The position numbers were made by a program, and so were the translations under genes. From Varroa destructor (lineage: Eukaryota; Arthropoda; Arachnida; Mesostigmata; Varroidae), in assembly GCF_002443255.2 (NCBI RefSeq), contig NW_019211458.1, forward strand, positions 24,932,757 to 24,996,756: 64,000 bases of DNA, read 5' to 3'. A model generated the notes under the pieces. The model did not search any database and was not told where the DNA came from. It saw nothing but the letters and a program-made list of their open reading frames with translations. This document shows, one piece after another, positions 13,001 to 24,394 of the stretch (positions within the stretch are counted from its first letter, which is position 1; the number at the start of each line of letters is the position of its first letter).

Positions 13001-16000
13001 TTGAAGTGATTGGCCTCGAACATGAAAAGTATCGGTGTGTTTATCGTCTCTGAAAAATAAATAGAAGCCAGATTCAAGTCGGTTCATTTTTTCATGCTCT
13101 ATTTTTAGATCGTTCCTGAGATTGTGCGTCAGATGAATGAGATCTCCGAGAAGCAGAAACGGGAATTAGAACGAACTGAGTCCCTGCGACAGCGAACCCG
13201 AGCTTATACGCCGCCGCCTTCTCGACGCTCGAAATCAAAGAGCCCAGTTCCGTGAGTGTTTGTGAGAACTTTCTATACTTTGTAAGATAACCCTTAACTT
13301 TACTAATATGCAGATGACAAAAATGCAATGCAGCGTTGTTAATGATCGGTATCTCCTGCCATTTTCAAAATTTTAAATAGGACAATTACGACATATTGAA
13401 TATTTTATTTGTCACATCATGAAGAGATGTTCTAAACAATTATAGTCGGAACTATTGGATCACAGTAATCGACGTTTGTTTATATAGTTTTATACTCAAC
13501 TTGAGCAGATGGCCACTCGACGAGTATCGCAGTTACCTAAGAACTTTGTTGTCCAAAACTTTAGTACGTATTTTTATTTAAGTGTCGACTATTGACAGGG
13601 TGTGGTCTCTAATTATTAATTTTTTTTTTTGCTAACAATGCTACGCAACCATCGTTTTAAATATTAGTTTACGAAGCCCAAAGCCCCCAACGGACTTGCT
13701 TGAGATCTTTCTGTGGACCTATGATCGTGATGAATTGTTCGCTTTTCGTTCTTGTAGAGTTCGATCTGTGTCACCGGTCCGCTACGTGCAGAGATCGTCG
13801 TCCCCCCATGCCATTGCTACACTGCAAGCTGTTAACGAATCGTTACGAAAAACAGCTAAACATCTATCAGTATCCAACGAAAAGCTTCATAGGTTTACTC
13901 CGGAAAGAGTATCTCCACCAAGGTAACACTACGAAAGCACACATGGTCTAAGCACAAAAACAAAATAACGGGCCAACTTGAACTCAAAACGTAGGTATCA
14001 GCATGGTAGTGTTTTGTGTTATTCTGTAGTTTACTAATGTTACGTGTCAGGAAAGAAATTATTGCCATATTACGAAAAAGGGAAAAAGGCACTCTTTAAA
14101 AGATCAAGAGGTCAATAGAATTACTATCTATTGGATACGTTTCCCTGTTATTTTTGCTCAATAGGACAATCACGCCCGTGGTGTCCGAGTCACTAACCAT
14201 GCCGTCCTCCGTCTCTTCGGCCCACTGGTACCAACCGGATATGACCCGTGACGCAGCCGTTGGCCACCTAAAGGACAAACAACCAGGTACATTTATCGTA
14301 CGGAATTCGACGAGCTACCCTGGAGCATACGGACTTGCCATGAAAGTTCCTGACAGAGGAGAACACACGAGCCCCGAGGAACTTGTAAGCTCATTCTGGT
14401 TGCTATTATTACTATCTTTTTTATGTGAAACAATACAGATCTCTACAATATGGCCTTCAGTTATTCTCGATCAATGTCAGCAATCACGAACAGACGGTCA
14501 TTGTCGCAATGTGTGGCTACTCATTTTCAGCTTGGTAACTGATTGAACTTTAGTCGAGCCGCTCGAACGTACATGGGGTACGAAATAAGAATCAATTGCC
14601 GACGGCAAAGGATTCCGGGACAAGTCAATCGCTGGTCAATTGAAGTGATGTCGCAGTTACATAGTCACGGATGTTTCTTGTTTCTTTTTTGGGATTTCGT
14701 CGTAGGTTCGACACTTTTTGATAGAGCCAGCCCCTGGCGGAGTAAGGGTGCGCGGTTCTGATATTGAGTCCGTGTTCAGTTCATTGAATGCCCTGGTATA
14801 CCAGCATAGCCTACAGGCACTGTCACTCCCACACCGCCTTTTATTAACCGAGCCTCCGATCGAGCCAAAGAGCGCAGATAAACTGTTACAATCGTTGGCT
14901 GGTCTGGTACCCGATTACAACCATGGTGTGGCATTCACGGTATTGTACCTCGGTAAATGAATTATCTATTTATTTGTTTTTTATTAACAGTATGTTCGAT
15001 GTAGTCTCGTAGGTGACCTAGTGAACGGCGAACTTGACAAGGCTGCCGATCACATTGAGGCTTCCGGACACTGTCATTTCGAGCATATATGAAATATAAT
15101 AGTTCCTCTTTTATTGATCACGAGGGAATACAACCATATTTCTTCTCAATGAGCTCTTAAGGTTGAGCAGCATGAGTCTACATACACAGCTTGTTGAGTC
15201 TATGGTAGGCGTTAGTCAGTTCATAAACGAAGATAGGTCGATGATCTAAGCATCATTTGATTATACATTTGGACCTATTTGACGTATTTTAGGTTGCCAC
15301 AAGATCGGCATGCTAACAGGCCCTCACGCAGTCAAAAACGCTTTTGACCACCTCTTTGCCCAGCGTTCGGAGAAGGCTATTACGATCGCAGCCGTCATCA
15401 TGAAAGTCAGCGGAGAGGGAATTACGCTGACGGATCACGAGAGACGGTGCATAACCCTCAGCCATATTCTTAACTTACATCTTTCAGATAATTATTCCTT
15501 TTTACTAATGATCAGAGATGTGACTGTGCATTATGGGAGCATTGGTACTGATTTCGTGGTTTGTTGTAACTCTAACAAGAGACGAAAAAAAAGAGCAACG
15601 TCCCAAAGGGTTGTCGAAAACAAGCTGACAACTCGTGCAGGTTCGAAGCCATCGTACCATTAATTCAAGCTTGTTGGCAATACATGTTCTCGGCACCATG
15701 CGAAAGGCAATATGACGTTAGTAATAGATACCGTTAAACGTCTAGAAAGGAAATAATTCGAGTACTGAATTGCTCACCCAGTAGCTTGAAGCTGCCAAAT
15801 ACTGCATTATAGCAGTTATGCTAAGGTTATTTAATGGGTTGTCATCTGTTTATCTGTGATGATTTTGTTTCACAGGCTGTTCTTCCGTATGCATTTCCCC
15901 ATGAAGAATTTTCGGTTTTGCGATATGGACCCGGCGCATCGCCATTGGGAGTATCAAGACGAGTTTACCGGAGACCTACGTGCTCCCAGGTACTTTACAA

Positions 16001-17584
16001 TACCTCGACGTTTTTACAATACCTCGACGTTTTCGGTTTTTGTTGACAGCATAAGTCCGCGTTATTTTTGGCTGACAAGAAATTTTCCGTTTAGAATATT
16101 AATTAGTGAGCCTAAGGATACTAGCAACGAATAGTTGCAATTAGCAGTGATACATACGATCTAGCTATACGCGAACCGTGTTGTATGCATTCAATTGCTA
16201 GATCTTGTGTTTTTAGTCTGTTTTCTTCAGGCAAACTCATGTAACTGAGCATAGAGATATCGCCATACACTTATTTGCATTATGAAGATCAATATTATTG
16301 ATACCTGCAGCACTGTGATAAGCTACACGGTGAAGTTTAAGTGAATGCGACGGACTCTAAGTACCGAACTATGACTATAAGACTATGGGAAAAACTTTTA
16401 TGTCATAACTAAATAAACATTAAGGGACAGTTAACAAGTTTAAGCCACGACCTCGTTTAGTATCGAAGCGTGACGAATCGCAGACATTCCCTTTACAGAT
16501 GTGTCTACGTAACACGGCTGATGCACGCGCGTGCAGTAAGGTCATAAAGTCATGCACTATGTGGTGACTGATGTCCGGCTGTTCCGTCTATTCAGTTCTT
16601 ACGTATAGCCTGGGTCAAGTAAAACAATTGTTAGCGACCAATTTCATTTGCGAGGCGTACACGCTGAATTGGTAACAAAGCACAATGTCTCACACAAGAA
16701 CGCTACGTCGTACTATGCAAGTATGTTTGTGCAATACGTGCACATGCCAATGCAGGGAAAGGTCTACTCTCCTGTAAGCCTTATATAGCTCTGGGAGAGA
16801 TTTATTCTTTAAACAAACTGGTTTCTTTGTTGAGACGTCTCTATTTTCTCCGCCTACATCTGAGATAATACGCAAACGCATGTTGCTAAACCTACTGTGA
16901 GATTCACATTTCTGAAGTCCTTAGAATAGGAGACTCACGAATCCAATTCCAGCGGAAAAGTAACATCGGACCACTGAAACCTTTGAGTTGAAACTATCGA
17001 CAAGCGTTTCAATTCGGTAGGGAAATATTATTTTTGCGGGTTGAAAACGTTTTAGCATTACCCTCACTTCATGTTCGTAGGAGAAGGAAACGACGCTGTG
17101 CGATTCTAGCACACCTTTACGGAGATTTCTAAGAGAGTGAATGCTACATATATAGTTATAGGCAAACCAGAAATTTGCCAAAGAAACACTATATATACAG
17201 TATCTTCCGTTTGCTCTATTACATGTGTATAAACATGCACTTAAGAGCCAGTAAAGTTCGACGAATCTAAATTTCTATGAACAAGCGATGAAACTGAGAT
17301 CGTTTTGTCTAATGAACAGATTTATAAATCAGATAGGCTTTTGGAAAGTATCTTGAAGTGTCGAAGCCACTTCAAGCCCCATACTAACCCTATGTAAAAG
17401 TATATGTTCGGTACGGGTCAACGCTTTCGAGCGATTCAGTTTTCACAACGTCACGTTCGCTTTTACTTGCAGTTGTTTCGGACTCATCTGCGCTTCAGCA
17501 ACCGATCCCCTCGAGAACGAGTGTCACATGTTTGCCGAATTTGAACAGCCCGCCAGTCTCTTAGTCGAAGAGATCAATAAGTAA
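3826..17584 (+). CDS. TNS: Tensin, C-terminal half (linker, SH2 and PTB domains), 5'-partial
   Basis: Nine exons join without phase conflict: 3826-4045, 4351-4578, 13109-13251, 13758-13922, 14165-14384, 14706-14952, 15293-15446, 15876-15989 and 17473-17584 (stop TAA 17582-17584). They encode one partial codon plus 533 residues. The product has a Ser/Pro- and Arg-rich linker, an SH2 domain and a C-terminal PTB domain, an order characteristic of tensins. Tensins link integrin tails to actin at focal adhesions: the SH2 binds phosphotyrosine and the PTB binds NPxY-type integrin tails. Recognition rests on FIVRNS (the SH2 arginine), VRHFLIEP, ALVYQHS, KVSGEGITLTD, LFFRMHFP and CDMDP, all close to the known family pattern. 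The first exon begins with one base completing a codon, so upstream exons (phosphatase-like and C2 region) are outside the window or were not recognised in 1-3825. Every donor is GT and every acceptor AG. Confidence 0.95.
4351..4578 (+). CDS. TNS: Tensin exon: Ser/Pro-rich linker
   Basis: This 76-codon phase 0/0 exon lies between acceptor TGTGAACAG and a perfect donor GTAAGT. It carries repeated SP dipeptides (SPSLPHSPRSPGSPYAQHSP) followed by KSALRRQPS, a typical basic/Ser phosphorylation-type stretch, and ends RPATPTRM. It is low-complexity, disordered tensin linker. The following intron is about 8.5 kb. Confidence 0.82.
8673..8699. repeat. 9-base tandem repeat
   Basis: AAACATTAC repeated about three times inside the long tensin intron. 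Confidence 0.85.
10318..10341. repeat. Pentanucleotide (AGGAT)n repeat
   Basis: Nearly five perfect copies in the tensin intron. The unit differs from the arthropod telomere repeat TTAGG. Confidence 0.95.
11378..11401. repeat. Perfect 10-bp stem hairpin
   Basis: AGCATTTTCG (11378-11387) and its exact inverse CGAAAATGCT (11392-11401) flank the loop TACA. It lies in a CpG-rich block of the tensin intron. Confidence 0.9.
11827..12174 (-). other. 115-codon antisense open frame, unknown
   Basis: The frame is open from 12174 to the TAG at 11827-11829, antisense within the long tensin intron. It starts at TTG, so it is not a complete gene as read. It has a hydrophobic start (GLILFLLSSASF), then a polar part with NAKTHSSIAFTSTSSQDAL and three Cys. 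In AT-rich DNA this length without a stop is notable but possible by chance. No family is recognised. Confidence 0.2.
13109..13251 (+). CDS. TNS: Tensin exon: helical linker before the SH2
   Basis: The acceptor CTATTTTTAG precedes the exon and the donor GTGAGT follows it; phase 0 in, phase 2 out. It starts IVPEIVRQMNEISEKQKREL, a charged helix, followed by a Pro/Arg/Ser tail (YTPPPSRRSKSKSP). It fits the exon before and after it in phase. The long preceding intron could hide further alternative exons. Confidence 0.88.
13758..13922 (+). CDS. TNS: Tensin exon: linker
   Basis: The acceptor TTCTTGTAG precedes the exon and donor GTAACA follows it; phase 2 in and 2 out. It encodes VRSVSPVRYVQRSSSPHA and a helical part (ATLQAVNESLRKTAKHLS), ending RVSPPR. 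This is Ser/Arg-rich linker sequence just N-terminal to the SH2. Confidence 0.87.
14165..14384 (+). CDS. TNS: Tensin exon: N-terminal part of the SH2 domain
   Basis: The exon is bounded by acceptor TGCTCAATAG and donor GTAAGC; phase 2 in, phase 0 out. After a short linker it encodes HWYQPDMTRDAAVGHLKD, then PGTFIVRNS, where CGG at 14301-14303 is the phosphotyrosine-binding arginine of SH2 domains, then GAYGLAMKV. It ends SPEEL, which joins VRHFLIEP of the exon at 14706 to rebuild the conserved ELVRHFLIEP run of tensins. Confidence 0.95.
14554..14577 (+). other. TNS: Candidate 24-base cassette microexon in tensin SH2
   Basis: Inside the 14385-14705 intron, ACTTTAG precedes and GTACGA follows a 24-base stretch that is phase 0 at both ends and reads SSRSNVHG. 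Skipping it rebuilds the canonical EELVRHFLIEP; including it inserts eight residues there without a frame change. The constitutive form most likely omits it. RNA evidence is lacking. Confidence 0.25.
14706..14952 (+). CDS. TNS: Tensin exon: C-terminal part of the SH2 and SH2-PTB linker
   Basis: The acceptor GTCGTAG is weak in pyrimidines but phase and homology are clear. The exon starts VRHFLIEPAPGGVRVRG and continues SSLNALVYQHSLQALSLPHR, the end of a tensin SH2. It then runs through a short linker into the first PTB strand (AFTVLYLG), ending in phase 1 before GTAAAT. Confidence 0.95.
15293..15446 (+). CDS. TNS: Tensin exon: PTB domain, first part
   Basis: The acceptor GTATTTTAG precedes the exon and donor GTGCAT follows it; phase 1 in, phase 2 out. 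It encodes CHKIGMLTGPHAVKNAF and then AAVIMKVSGEGITLTDHERR. LTGP followed by A..KA and KVS..GITLTD are the tensin PTB signature. Confidence 0.95.
15876..15989 (+). CDS. TNS: Tensin exon: PTB domain, middle part
   Basis: The acceptor TTTGTTTCACAG precedes the exon and donor GTACTT follows it; phase 2 in and 2 out. It encodes LFFRMHFPMKNFRFCDMDP, matching the tensin PTB strand LFFRRHYP...FCDLDP, then HRHWEYQDEFTGDLRAPR. A 19-base tandem duplication starts five bases into the following intron. Confidence 0.95.
15994..16031. repeat. 19-base tandem duplication beside a donor site
   Basis: TTTACAATACCTCGACGTT occurs twice in a row starting five bases inside the intron after the PTB exon ending 15989. 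Confidence 0.9.
17473..17584 (+). CDS. TNS: Tensin terminal exon: end of the PTB, stop TAA
   Basis: The acceptor TTTTACTTGCAG follows a good pyrimidine tract. The exon encodes CFGLICAS, NECHMFAEFEQPA and SLLVEEINK, then TAA. This equals the last strands and helix of the tensin PTB (human F-G-F-V-A and CHLFAELDP). I see no certain AATAAA within a few hundred bases of the stop, so the 3' end of the transcript is not placed. Confidence 0.94.
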
Positions 17585-18557
17585 AACGAATGATTTCGGT
17601 GAGAGCTTGGCGAATGCTGCAGTTACAGGACTCTATTTAGAGCTAATTAATGGCAGCGGCCACGTACGAACCCCGGTAGTAGAAGGCCCGTGTTTTTGTT
17701 GTTGCAATAACATGAACCACTACCACTAGCCGTTCTGTTCGCTGCTATCGAAATAGGCTAAAGTCTCTCTAAATGTTATGGCTAATGTAAATGGCTAAAT
17801 GTTTTCTACGTAGAACTGTTACAGCCATGCCCGCGTCCCAACGGGATGAGCTGACTATGTATTACACATGTAAACCTTCTCAGTCAGAAGGTATTTGAAA
17901 CTGCCAAACGGACTAATTGTCATAATAATACTATTGAATTTAACTATGTATAACATCGTAACATTTTATATAGCAGATCCTATAAATATTATGCAATACA
18001 AAAGAAAGCTCTCGGAAGGCTGTGGGTCGAACCTGTGTTTGGGCTTTGCGATTCGAGCGTATACGATCAGTGACCTAAAACGAGCAGCACAAGATTGCCT
18101 CTACCTATTTCGCAGATGTGGCATTATAGCCATACAGTAGGATATTGTAAGATATTTGACTTTCTCTCCCACGTATGTTTAAGTATGTTACGCCCGTACA
18201 CGCATTTAGTCAAGCTTATCGTGCAAACTCTAATAAGCCGCTATTGAACAGCTGTTAAGCTCGCCGCAGAGACATAGAGGGCTAGCACGGGATGCCGTCT
18301 TTATTTGTCATCTAATTTAAGGGTATCGAACTTAATAACAAAATTATTGTCGATGTTTTATAGGGAGCGATTCAACGCCAGTCAGATCTGCATGAGTGTC
18401 TTTGTTTAGATAGATCTAATCCTATGCACGCGTTTAATTCAAGAACCCTAACGTTCATCGTTCATTTAGTTTAAATACACAAATGAGATATTCCTGACAT
18501 TATTTATTACGCTGGCTAGTTATTTTTTACCGGTCAACCAAGCTGTTGTTGTTTGTT

Positions 18558-18609
18558 CCGACTGGGGCGGAACTCGAACGTTCGATTATGTTATACTTTT
18601 GAGCTAAGG
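18558..18609 (-). repeat. Second tRNA-like relic
   Basis: The minus strand reads CCTTAGCTCAAAAGTATAAC, then GTTCGAGTTCCGCCCC. TTAGCTCA and GTTCGAGTTCC recall tRNA A and B boxes, at a spacing shorter than in a real tRNA. It is probably a degenerate SINE head or tRNA pseudogene. Confidence 0.25.
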
Positions 18610-20030
18610 AAAGAGAAGAATACCCTTTTTACGGACGTTTCTACGATTCATCAACGACTACATGGCATACTTATCGATGTATCGGATAGCTCGCTCTGAT
18701 TACCTGGATTTCAGTCTTCCGGACCGAGCTGTCTGAAGCTTTTCAGATGACGGAATTGAACGACGAACCCTTTTGAACAGGGTAATCCGGGATGTAAGAG
18801 AGATGTGAAAAAGATACGAAATTTCGAATTACGAACATTACCATACGAGAAAAGACTACAAGGTAATGTTACTTTTATCAATACTTGGCTTTTGATTACG
18901 ACCACGGGTACATGCAAGCTCACTAAAGATTGAGATTTAACAAAAATCTCATGACACCAAAGCATTTACCAAAGAGGAAAGCAAATTAGCAATATAATAA
19001 ATGAACGATGTTAAAGAGAAACAGACTAATAAATTTTTGAAGACGTCAAAGATGATGGTTTGACTCTAGTCTGTACCTTTAGGTAGCTAAATTTGCTTTA
19101 ATTTCATCGATGAAATTGGCTCTTTGAATATTTCGGCCAAATGCATGGACCATGAAATAACTGCCGGTGACGGTATTTACGCAAGGCCTATAGTAGAGTG
19201 AATCTAGTTTTGCATTAATCCATCCACCCAGCGTACAACGATGCTCATTGCTGTTGCGGTCAGAAAACGACAATCAAGATAGGACAGACTGTGTGCAAAA
19301 AGTTTCGATAGTCGGATTATCAGCTGATTCATAAAAGCCAAGAAAAAAAGTTTTATTTTTAGTTTTCAACAAAAGTTTTTATTTTATGAATTAAAAAATG
19401 CCACAGCGAGGGGTTGAATGCACCCGGCTGCTTTGATATAGGTGTATATACATAGGGTGACATTGAAAACGCCGCTTGGGGCGATTACACGCACTAACGC
19501 GGTGGTTAGCGCCTTGTCTTCGTTCGAAAAATATCAATAGATAAGACCATTTTCTTGCTACCGGCTGAGGCAGCTGATTTTCGAGGTTTGCAGGATCGCA
19601 TATAGTATTTACATCCATAAACATGATTAACCAGCGAGGTTGTCGTCTATACATGTATAGTCTCTGGTTCTAAAGGGCCGAAGGTCCTTTGTATTATGTG
19701 ACATACATTATCAGATAGTGTCATTACCTTACTATATAACATATAAGCATTTATTTATACCTCTGTGAAAAGATATACACAAGTTGAATGGAGAACGTAA
19801 TATATAATGAGGTTGAAAATATTTTTTTTTATATACAAAGTTTTATATACATAAAATACTTGAAAGGATAACGTGTGGCAGAACCTTTTTAGAATACAGC
19901 ATGCTACCGAAACGATGAGTCTGACAATGCAACAAGTTAGGAAAAATGTATGTTAGTAAATACTCAGTTTATCTGGGCCACAGAGCTTTATACGTGTTTC
20001 AGCCATGATAGACAATTATCAGATTAAAAT

Positions 20031-20067
20031 AAATTTCGAAGTACTTCTTCGAAATTTCGAAGTGCTT
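20031..20067. repeat. Hairpin overlapping a 21-base tandem repeat
   Basis: AAATTTCGAAG (20031-20041) pairs with CTTCGAAATTT (20047-20057) across a five-base loop. The second arm also starts a near-copy of the first 16 bases (20052-20067, one mismatch). Confidence 0.8.
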
Positions 20068-23000
20068 GTTTATAACGTACCGCTAGAATAGCAAATTAAA
20101 TGAGCAAGCCAACAATGGCCGTGTGCCTTTAAAGGGACGTTTTCTCTTAATATTACAGATCGAATCCATATTTATGACGGTGTTTACGAAGATCTACCGC
20201 TGGCCCCCGCTTCCGGCTGTTTCGTCCTTTAAGGGCCTTGAACCCCTTCTCGGTTCCTCCAAGAGCAATATTAATGTAAATGATTATCACAAATTTCCGT
20301 TAACGTATACTAGTCTTCTTTAAGAACGCAAATTGCTTTTTCTTGCGATTGTCCCCAATCGTCTTGTCCCCTTAGCCGCGCTTCCATTAGTGATCAATTG
20401 TAAAAATGTTTGCCCTGCTACGCCTTTACGTTACGCATACCCAATCCCTTAGTCAGCCCTTTGTGATCTTTTCCTACACGATGATTCATCTAATCATGAA
20501 TTTCTATCATCTTTTTTTTCTAATTGAAGCTGGTTTTTTGTTTTTAGAATTCCAGCCTAATGCAATACTTCAAAGTATAATTCCAAACTGTATGTTTCTG
20601 CTGTATTTTAATCATTAACATTTTAAAAGATTTCTGCCTGCACATTATTGCGCATATTGTTTGATCTGATTGTTTAGTATTTCACAACGAATTCACCTAA
20701 GCTAGGTCCGTTCAAAATAACAAGAGATATTCCGGTTTGTAATTCTATTCCTAAACATGTCTATTATGTAGTGAAGGTGACACCGTTCGGGTCAAGTAGT
20801 GTCCTTTTACCTTCGTTTACATGAAACAAGACACAAGATGGCCGATTTCGGATATGTATTTATTATTTGTGCGTACGTTCAGCCGCCCATCTTTCAAACA
20901 CAAAAGTGAATCGGGTTTCTTGCAAAACCGCTTTGGTTTTTTCTTCAGTTTCCAAAGTAGTTTCTTTCAATGGTATGTCTGAAATAGATTTTATTGCTCC
21001 ACACATCAGTTGATCGTGTTTCTATTGAATCGTTGCCCCCTGAATGAGGAGACACAATGACAGAACGCAGCATTCAATGTCGAGACATTTCAAGAAGTCA
21101 TGTTTTCATGAAGTCCCAAGGCAAGTTTAGCAAAAGGACTTAAGTACATATTGTACCACAGAAACATGTATTTTACAAACGATTTTGATTATACTATTTT
21201 CACTAACTAGGACAATAAGCAAGAAGGACATGTATATTTTCTTAATACCCTTACATCATAAACAGAACTGCTACGCATCTAATGATGTTCCCTTGATCGA
21301 TTCAAGTTTACTTGCGACACTGAACAACTGAGCGGCTGCCGTCGGCTATCTTCAAATTCTCACACAAGTTACTTCTAAACATGGCCGAAAAAAATGTCGT
21401 GCGGTATTATATTAGAGGGTCGGGCGGCAGTCTAATTAGAGTATGAGCTGTTCTTCTACCTAAGCGAGACATTGGTTTTTCAAAATGTCCCGATCTGATA
21501 TGAAATGGCTAGCAGCAAAAGCTTCGAGGAACAGAGCATAGGCAACCAACTGTGTCTCATTACAGAGGCCAGATTTACAAGTGTATATAGATTTCGTCAT
21601 CATTTATCGTTAAGAAATGTTAGGACTCACTTAAAGCAACCGAGCCTTTAAGTCGATATTATCGACTACACTCTACAAGATGCTTGACAATCGCTAGGGT
21701 AGATCGCTAGAGAAACTGACGAGTACAGTTGAAGCACCGCACTGAATCACAATATGGCCAGATTGCAATAGTAATGAAGTAAATCTTTAGATGAACTATG
21801 CATATACGAAGGTCGGGCCACAAGCCAGCAACATAGATTTATACAGTTTTTCTGTTAGAGGCTGGAGGCTGTTGGGTACCTTTAACGAAGAGTCGACATC
21901 GTATCGTACGTTTCTGATGGCCCACTTAAAAACCGTCTCATTGCATGAATCTGCACGGAAAAGCCCGGTCAATGCTTTACGGCAGCATAAACAGTTTCCG
22001 TCAAGAGAAAACCTTTGACTTATGCGCTTGTATACAGAGCCTGTTTGAACGTATATATGCACATTTTAACTTTACGTTGCGTGCACCCTAAAAGTTATGC
22101 TGTACACATGTGTTTGCAGCACGAACCTGCTTGTGAACGATACAATCGGCAATTATGGGTGTATAAGTTCTCTTAAGTACTGTTATAACTAATGTGCCTT
22201 CTGTTCCGACACTCTAGTTTCTGATGCTTGCCAATTTGTCGCCTTGTTTATTTAACTGCCGCAAATTTAGACGTATAGACAAATACGTGTAGATTTGCGT
22301 ATGACAATCTGTACGGACCTAAGCAATATTGTCCTGTTTCTAATAAAAGTAGTAAAGAAACACAATTTAAATAAATCTCTGACAGCCAGATAGGTTCAAT
22401 TACCCTTCCAAATTAGGCATGCTACGTAGGAAAAGTTACGCATTGGAATTATTGCTCGAGAATTTATTCAATCAACTTTTCTTCTGGGTCAAGAAAGCGT
22501 AAATAAATAAAATGTAAAAATAAAATAACGCCACACGATGCTATTATCGTCGAATGCTGTGTTGCGTTGGCCGCAATTTACAGCGTAGTCTTAGCGATTT
22601 CGTAGTACTGCATAACATTTCAACATGTGTACATAGGTGCGATTATCCAACTGACTAACACAGAACGTCAAATATGAACGCAGGAAGATCCTCGAAACTC
22701 TTCGCGTCCTATCTCTAGGCGAACGGTAAGAAGTCCGCAGCCAACTATTAGACATATTTATCCGCTGGATTATTTCTTCCTAATGCGCTAACACATGTGT
22801 GTTTATACGTTCCGTGTCAAAGATGGATACATACTCCCGATGGATCTAGGTCGAAAACGGTAGCGTCTGTACACTCTAGTATCTTGCGATATTAATATTA
22901 AAATTAAGGACACCTTCTGTATATCTATTTTTTACCGATTATGATGGTGCTGGCTTTAGCGGTAACACTTAAATATGTGAATTTAGAAAAAAAATACCCT

Positions 23001-24375
23001 GAAAATGTTCAAATTGACTAATAGTGTTAGTTTCAGTGCTGACTTGATAATCGTTGCTCGAAGTTTGCAAATTTGCCTCGACGGATGTTTTGGCGGAAAG
23101 CAAAATTGCTTCCCCGTTCCCTCTCGTAATCTTCTTCTGAGTCTATGTGTGAGCCGGTCCCTTTCGTTGAGCCTGCACTCGATCAGAGGTTGCTTTGCGT
23201 CCTTTGCTCCCTGGATTCAAGTATGTGCTTCAAGAAAACTTCATTTCGCACTATTAACGCCTTCCTGAGTTTCAAGTCAATGGCCTCCTATCTGAGCGTA
23301 TTGTAGGCGGCGCATTATACCATTGGGTGCACCTCGTCATCAACCGACCTAACAGTCGGCTATCCGGGTTGAATAGCGAATATGGTCAGAAATTAGAAAT
23401 CCGTGGGAGTAATGCGTTGCTCACACATCGCGAACAGTAAAACAACAGTAGTTATCGAAGTTTATACATAAATCTTGCCCTACAGCTAACTCTAGCACCC
23501 AATGATAAAGTGAGCTTGTTCCCACTAATGTCTATCTTGAATGATATCTATACTTCGTCGCGTAAGCGCCAGCATACCGTCTTTCTCAGACGATATCTAT
23601 TACTGAGACGACAGGCATTTTGGCGTCGTTGCTCGAGTTCTTCAGTACCTTCAAGAACTGCTTGGTCTTCCCTATTGGCCCTATGAATGCGATGGCTTGC
23701 AAGTCGCATATCGTCCATCTTACGTACAGCCAGCCTGTGCAACCGTCGGTGTACAGCTGAGTATTTTTGCACGCCATGTATTATAATGTAAATATTTTTT
23801 TTTCGGTGAGTACCAAGTCATGCGCGTTCATTAAGCGAACAGTGCTCGCTCGCAGAGTTAATTATTGGTTTTTCCGATATGAACGAAGGTCTATCCGTAG
23901 TCGCTCTGACTGGGTGCCAGTATTTGAATCCTATGGGCACAGAAGAGTCTGGGTCAGTTGGAACCTATAATAGGACCCGGCTTTCGGCAGAAAAAAATAC
24001 GAAAAATTATCATCAAAAATATTACTAACTAGGCATACCGATATTTTGATGAGCAAAAAAATTTATAATAATAGCAAACCATAAAAGTTTATACCTAATC
24101 GAAAGAAATAAAACCAAGAAACACGGTATGTGTTGAATGGAGTATAGTATTACTTTTTAGTGTTCCTAGGTCGGGCGTTCAACCCAAAAGTATGGTTTCA
24201 ATCCATCAATCTCTACGTATTTTGTAAAGCATCTTAAATGGGCTCCTGTTTATTGAATAATGGCAACATAATTATGTTAAACTATGTTAACATTCAATTT
24301 TAGGCACTGATTCGTTTCAGGCTTTAGAGAGGGGTGGACTTATTGACGGAGTTTATTAATGTCCTAAAACAAAGT

Positions 24376-24394
24376 TATATATATATATATATAT
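24376..24394. repeat. (TA)n microsatellite
   Basis: About 19 bases of alternating T and A. Confidence 0.9.

Larger units (their letters stand above)
4579..13108 (+). other. Long tensin intron (8.5 kb)
   Basis: No tensin exon was recognised here. The interval holds CpG-rich blocks at about 6170-7160 and 10540-11560, a 9-base repeat (8673-8699), a pentanucleotide repeat (10318-10341), a perfect hairpin (11378-11401) and a 115-codon antisense open frame (12174-11827). A small open frame at 7962-8069 (+; MEDEDVKLEVGIIRRTPWEI and on) looks coding but lacks a good donor. Confidence 0.7.

Noticed and set aside
17895..18140. 81-codon frame with a hydrophobic start downstream of tensin
   Set aside because: It begins at TTG, not ATG; no splice site, promoter or family supports it, and it lies in probable 3' UTR or intergenic DNA.
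21791..22062. Overlapping open frames on both strands
   Set aside because: Neither has splice signals or a recognisable domain.
23586..23777. 63-codon minus-strand frame from ATG
   Set aside because: It overlaps another open frame on the same strand, has no upstream signals and no recognisable family.
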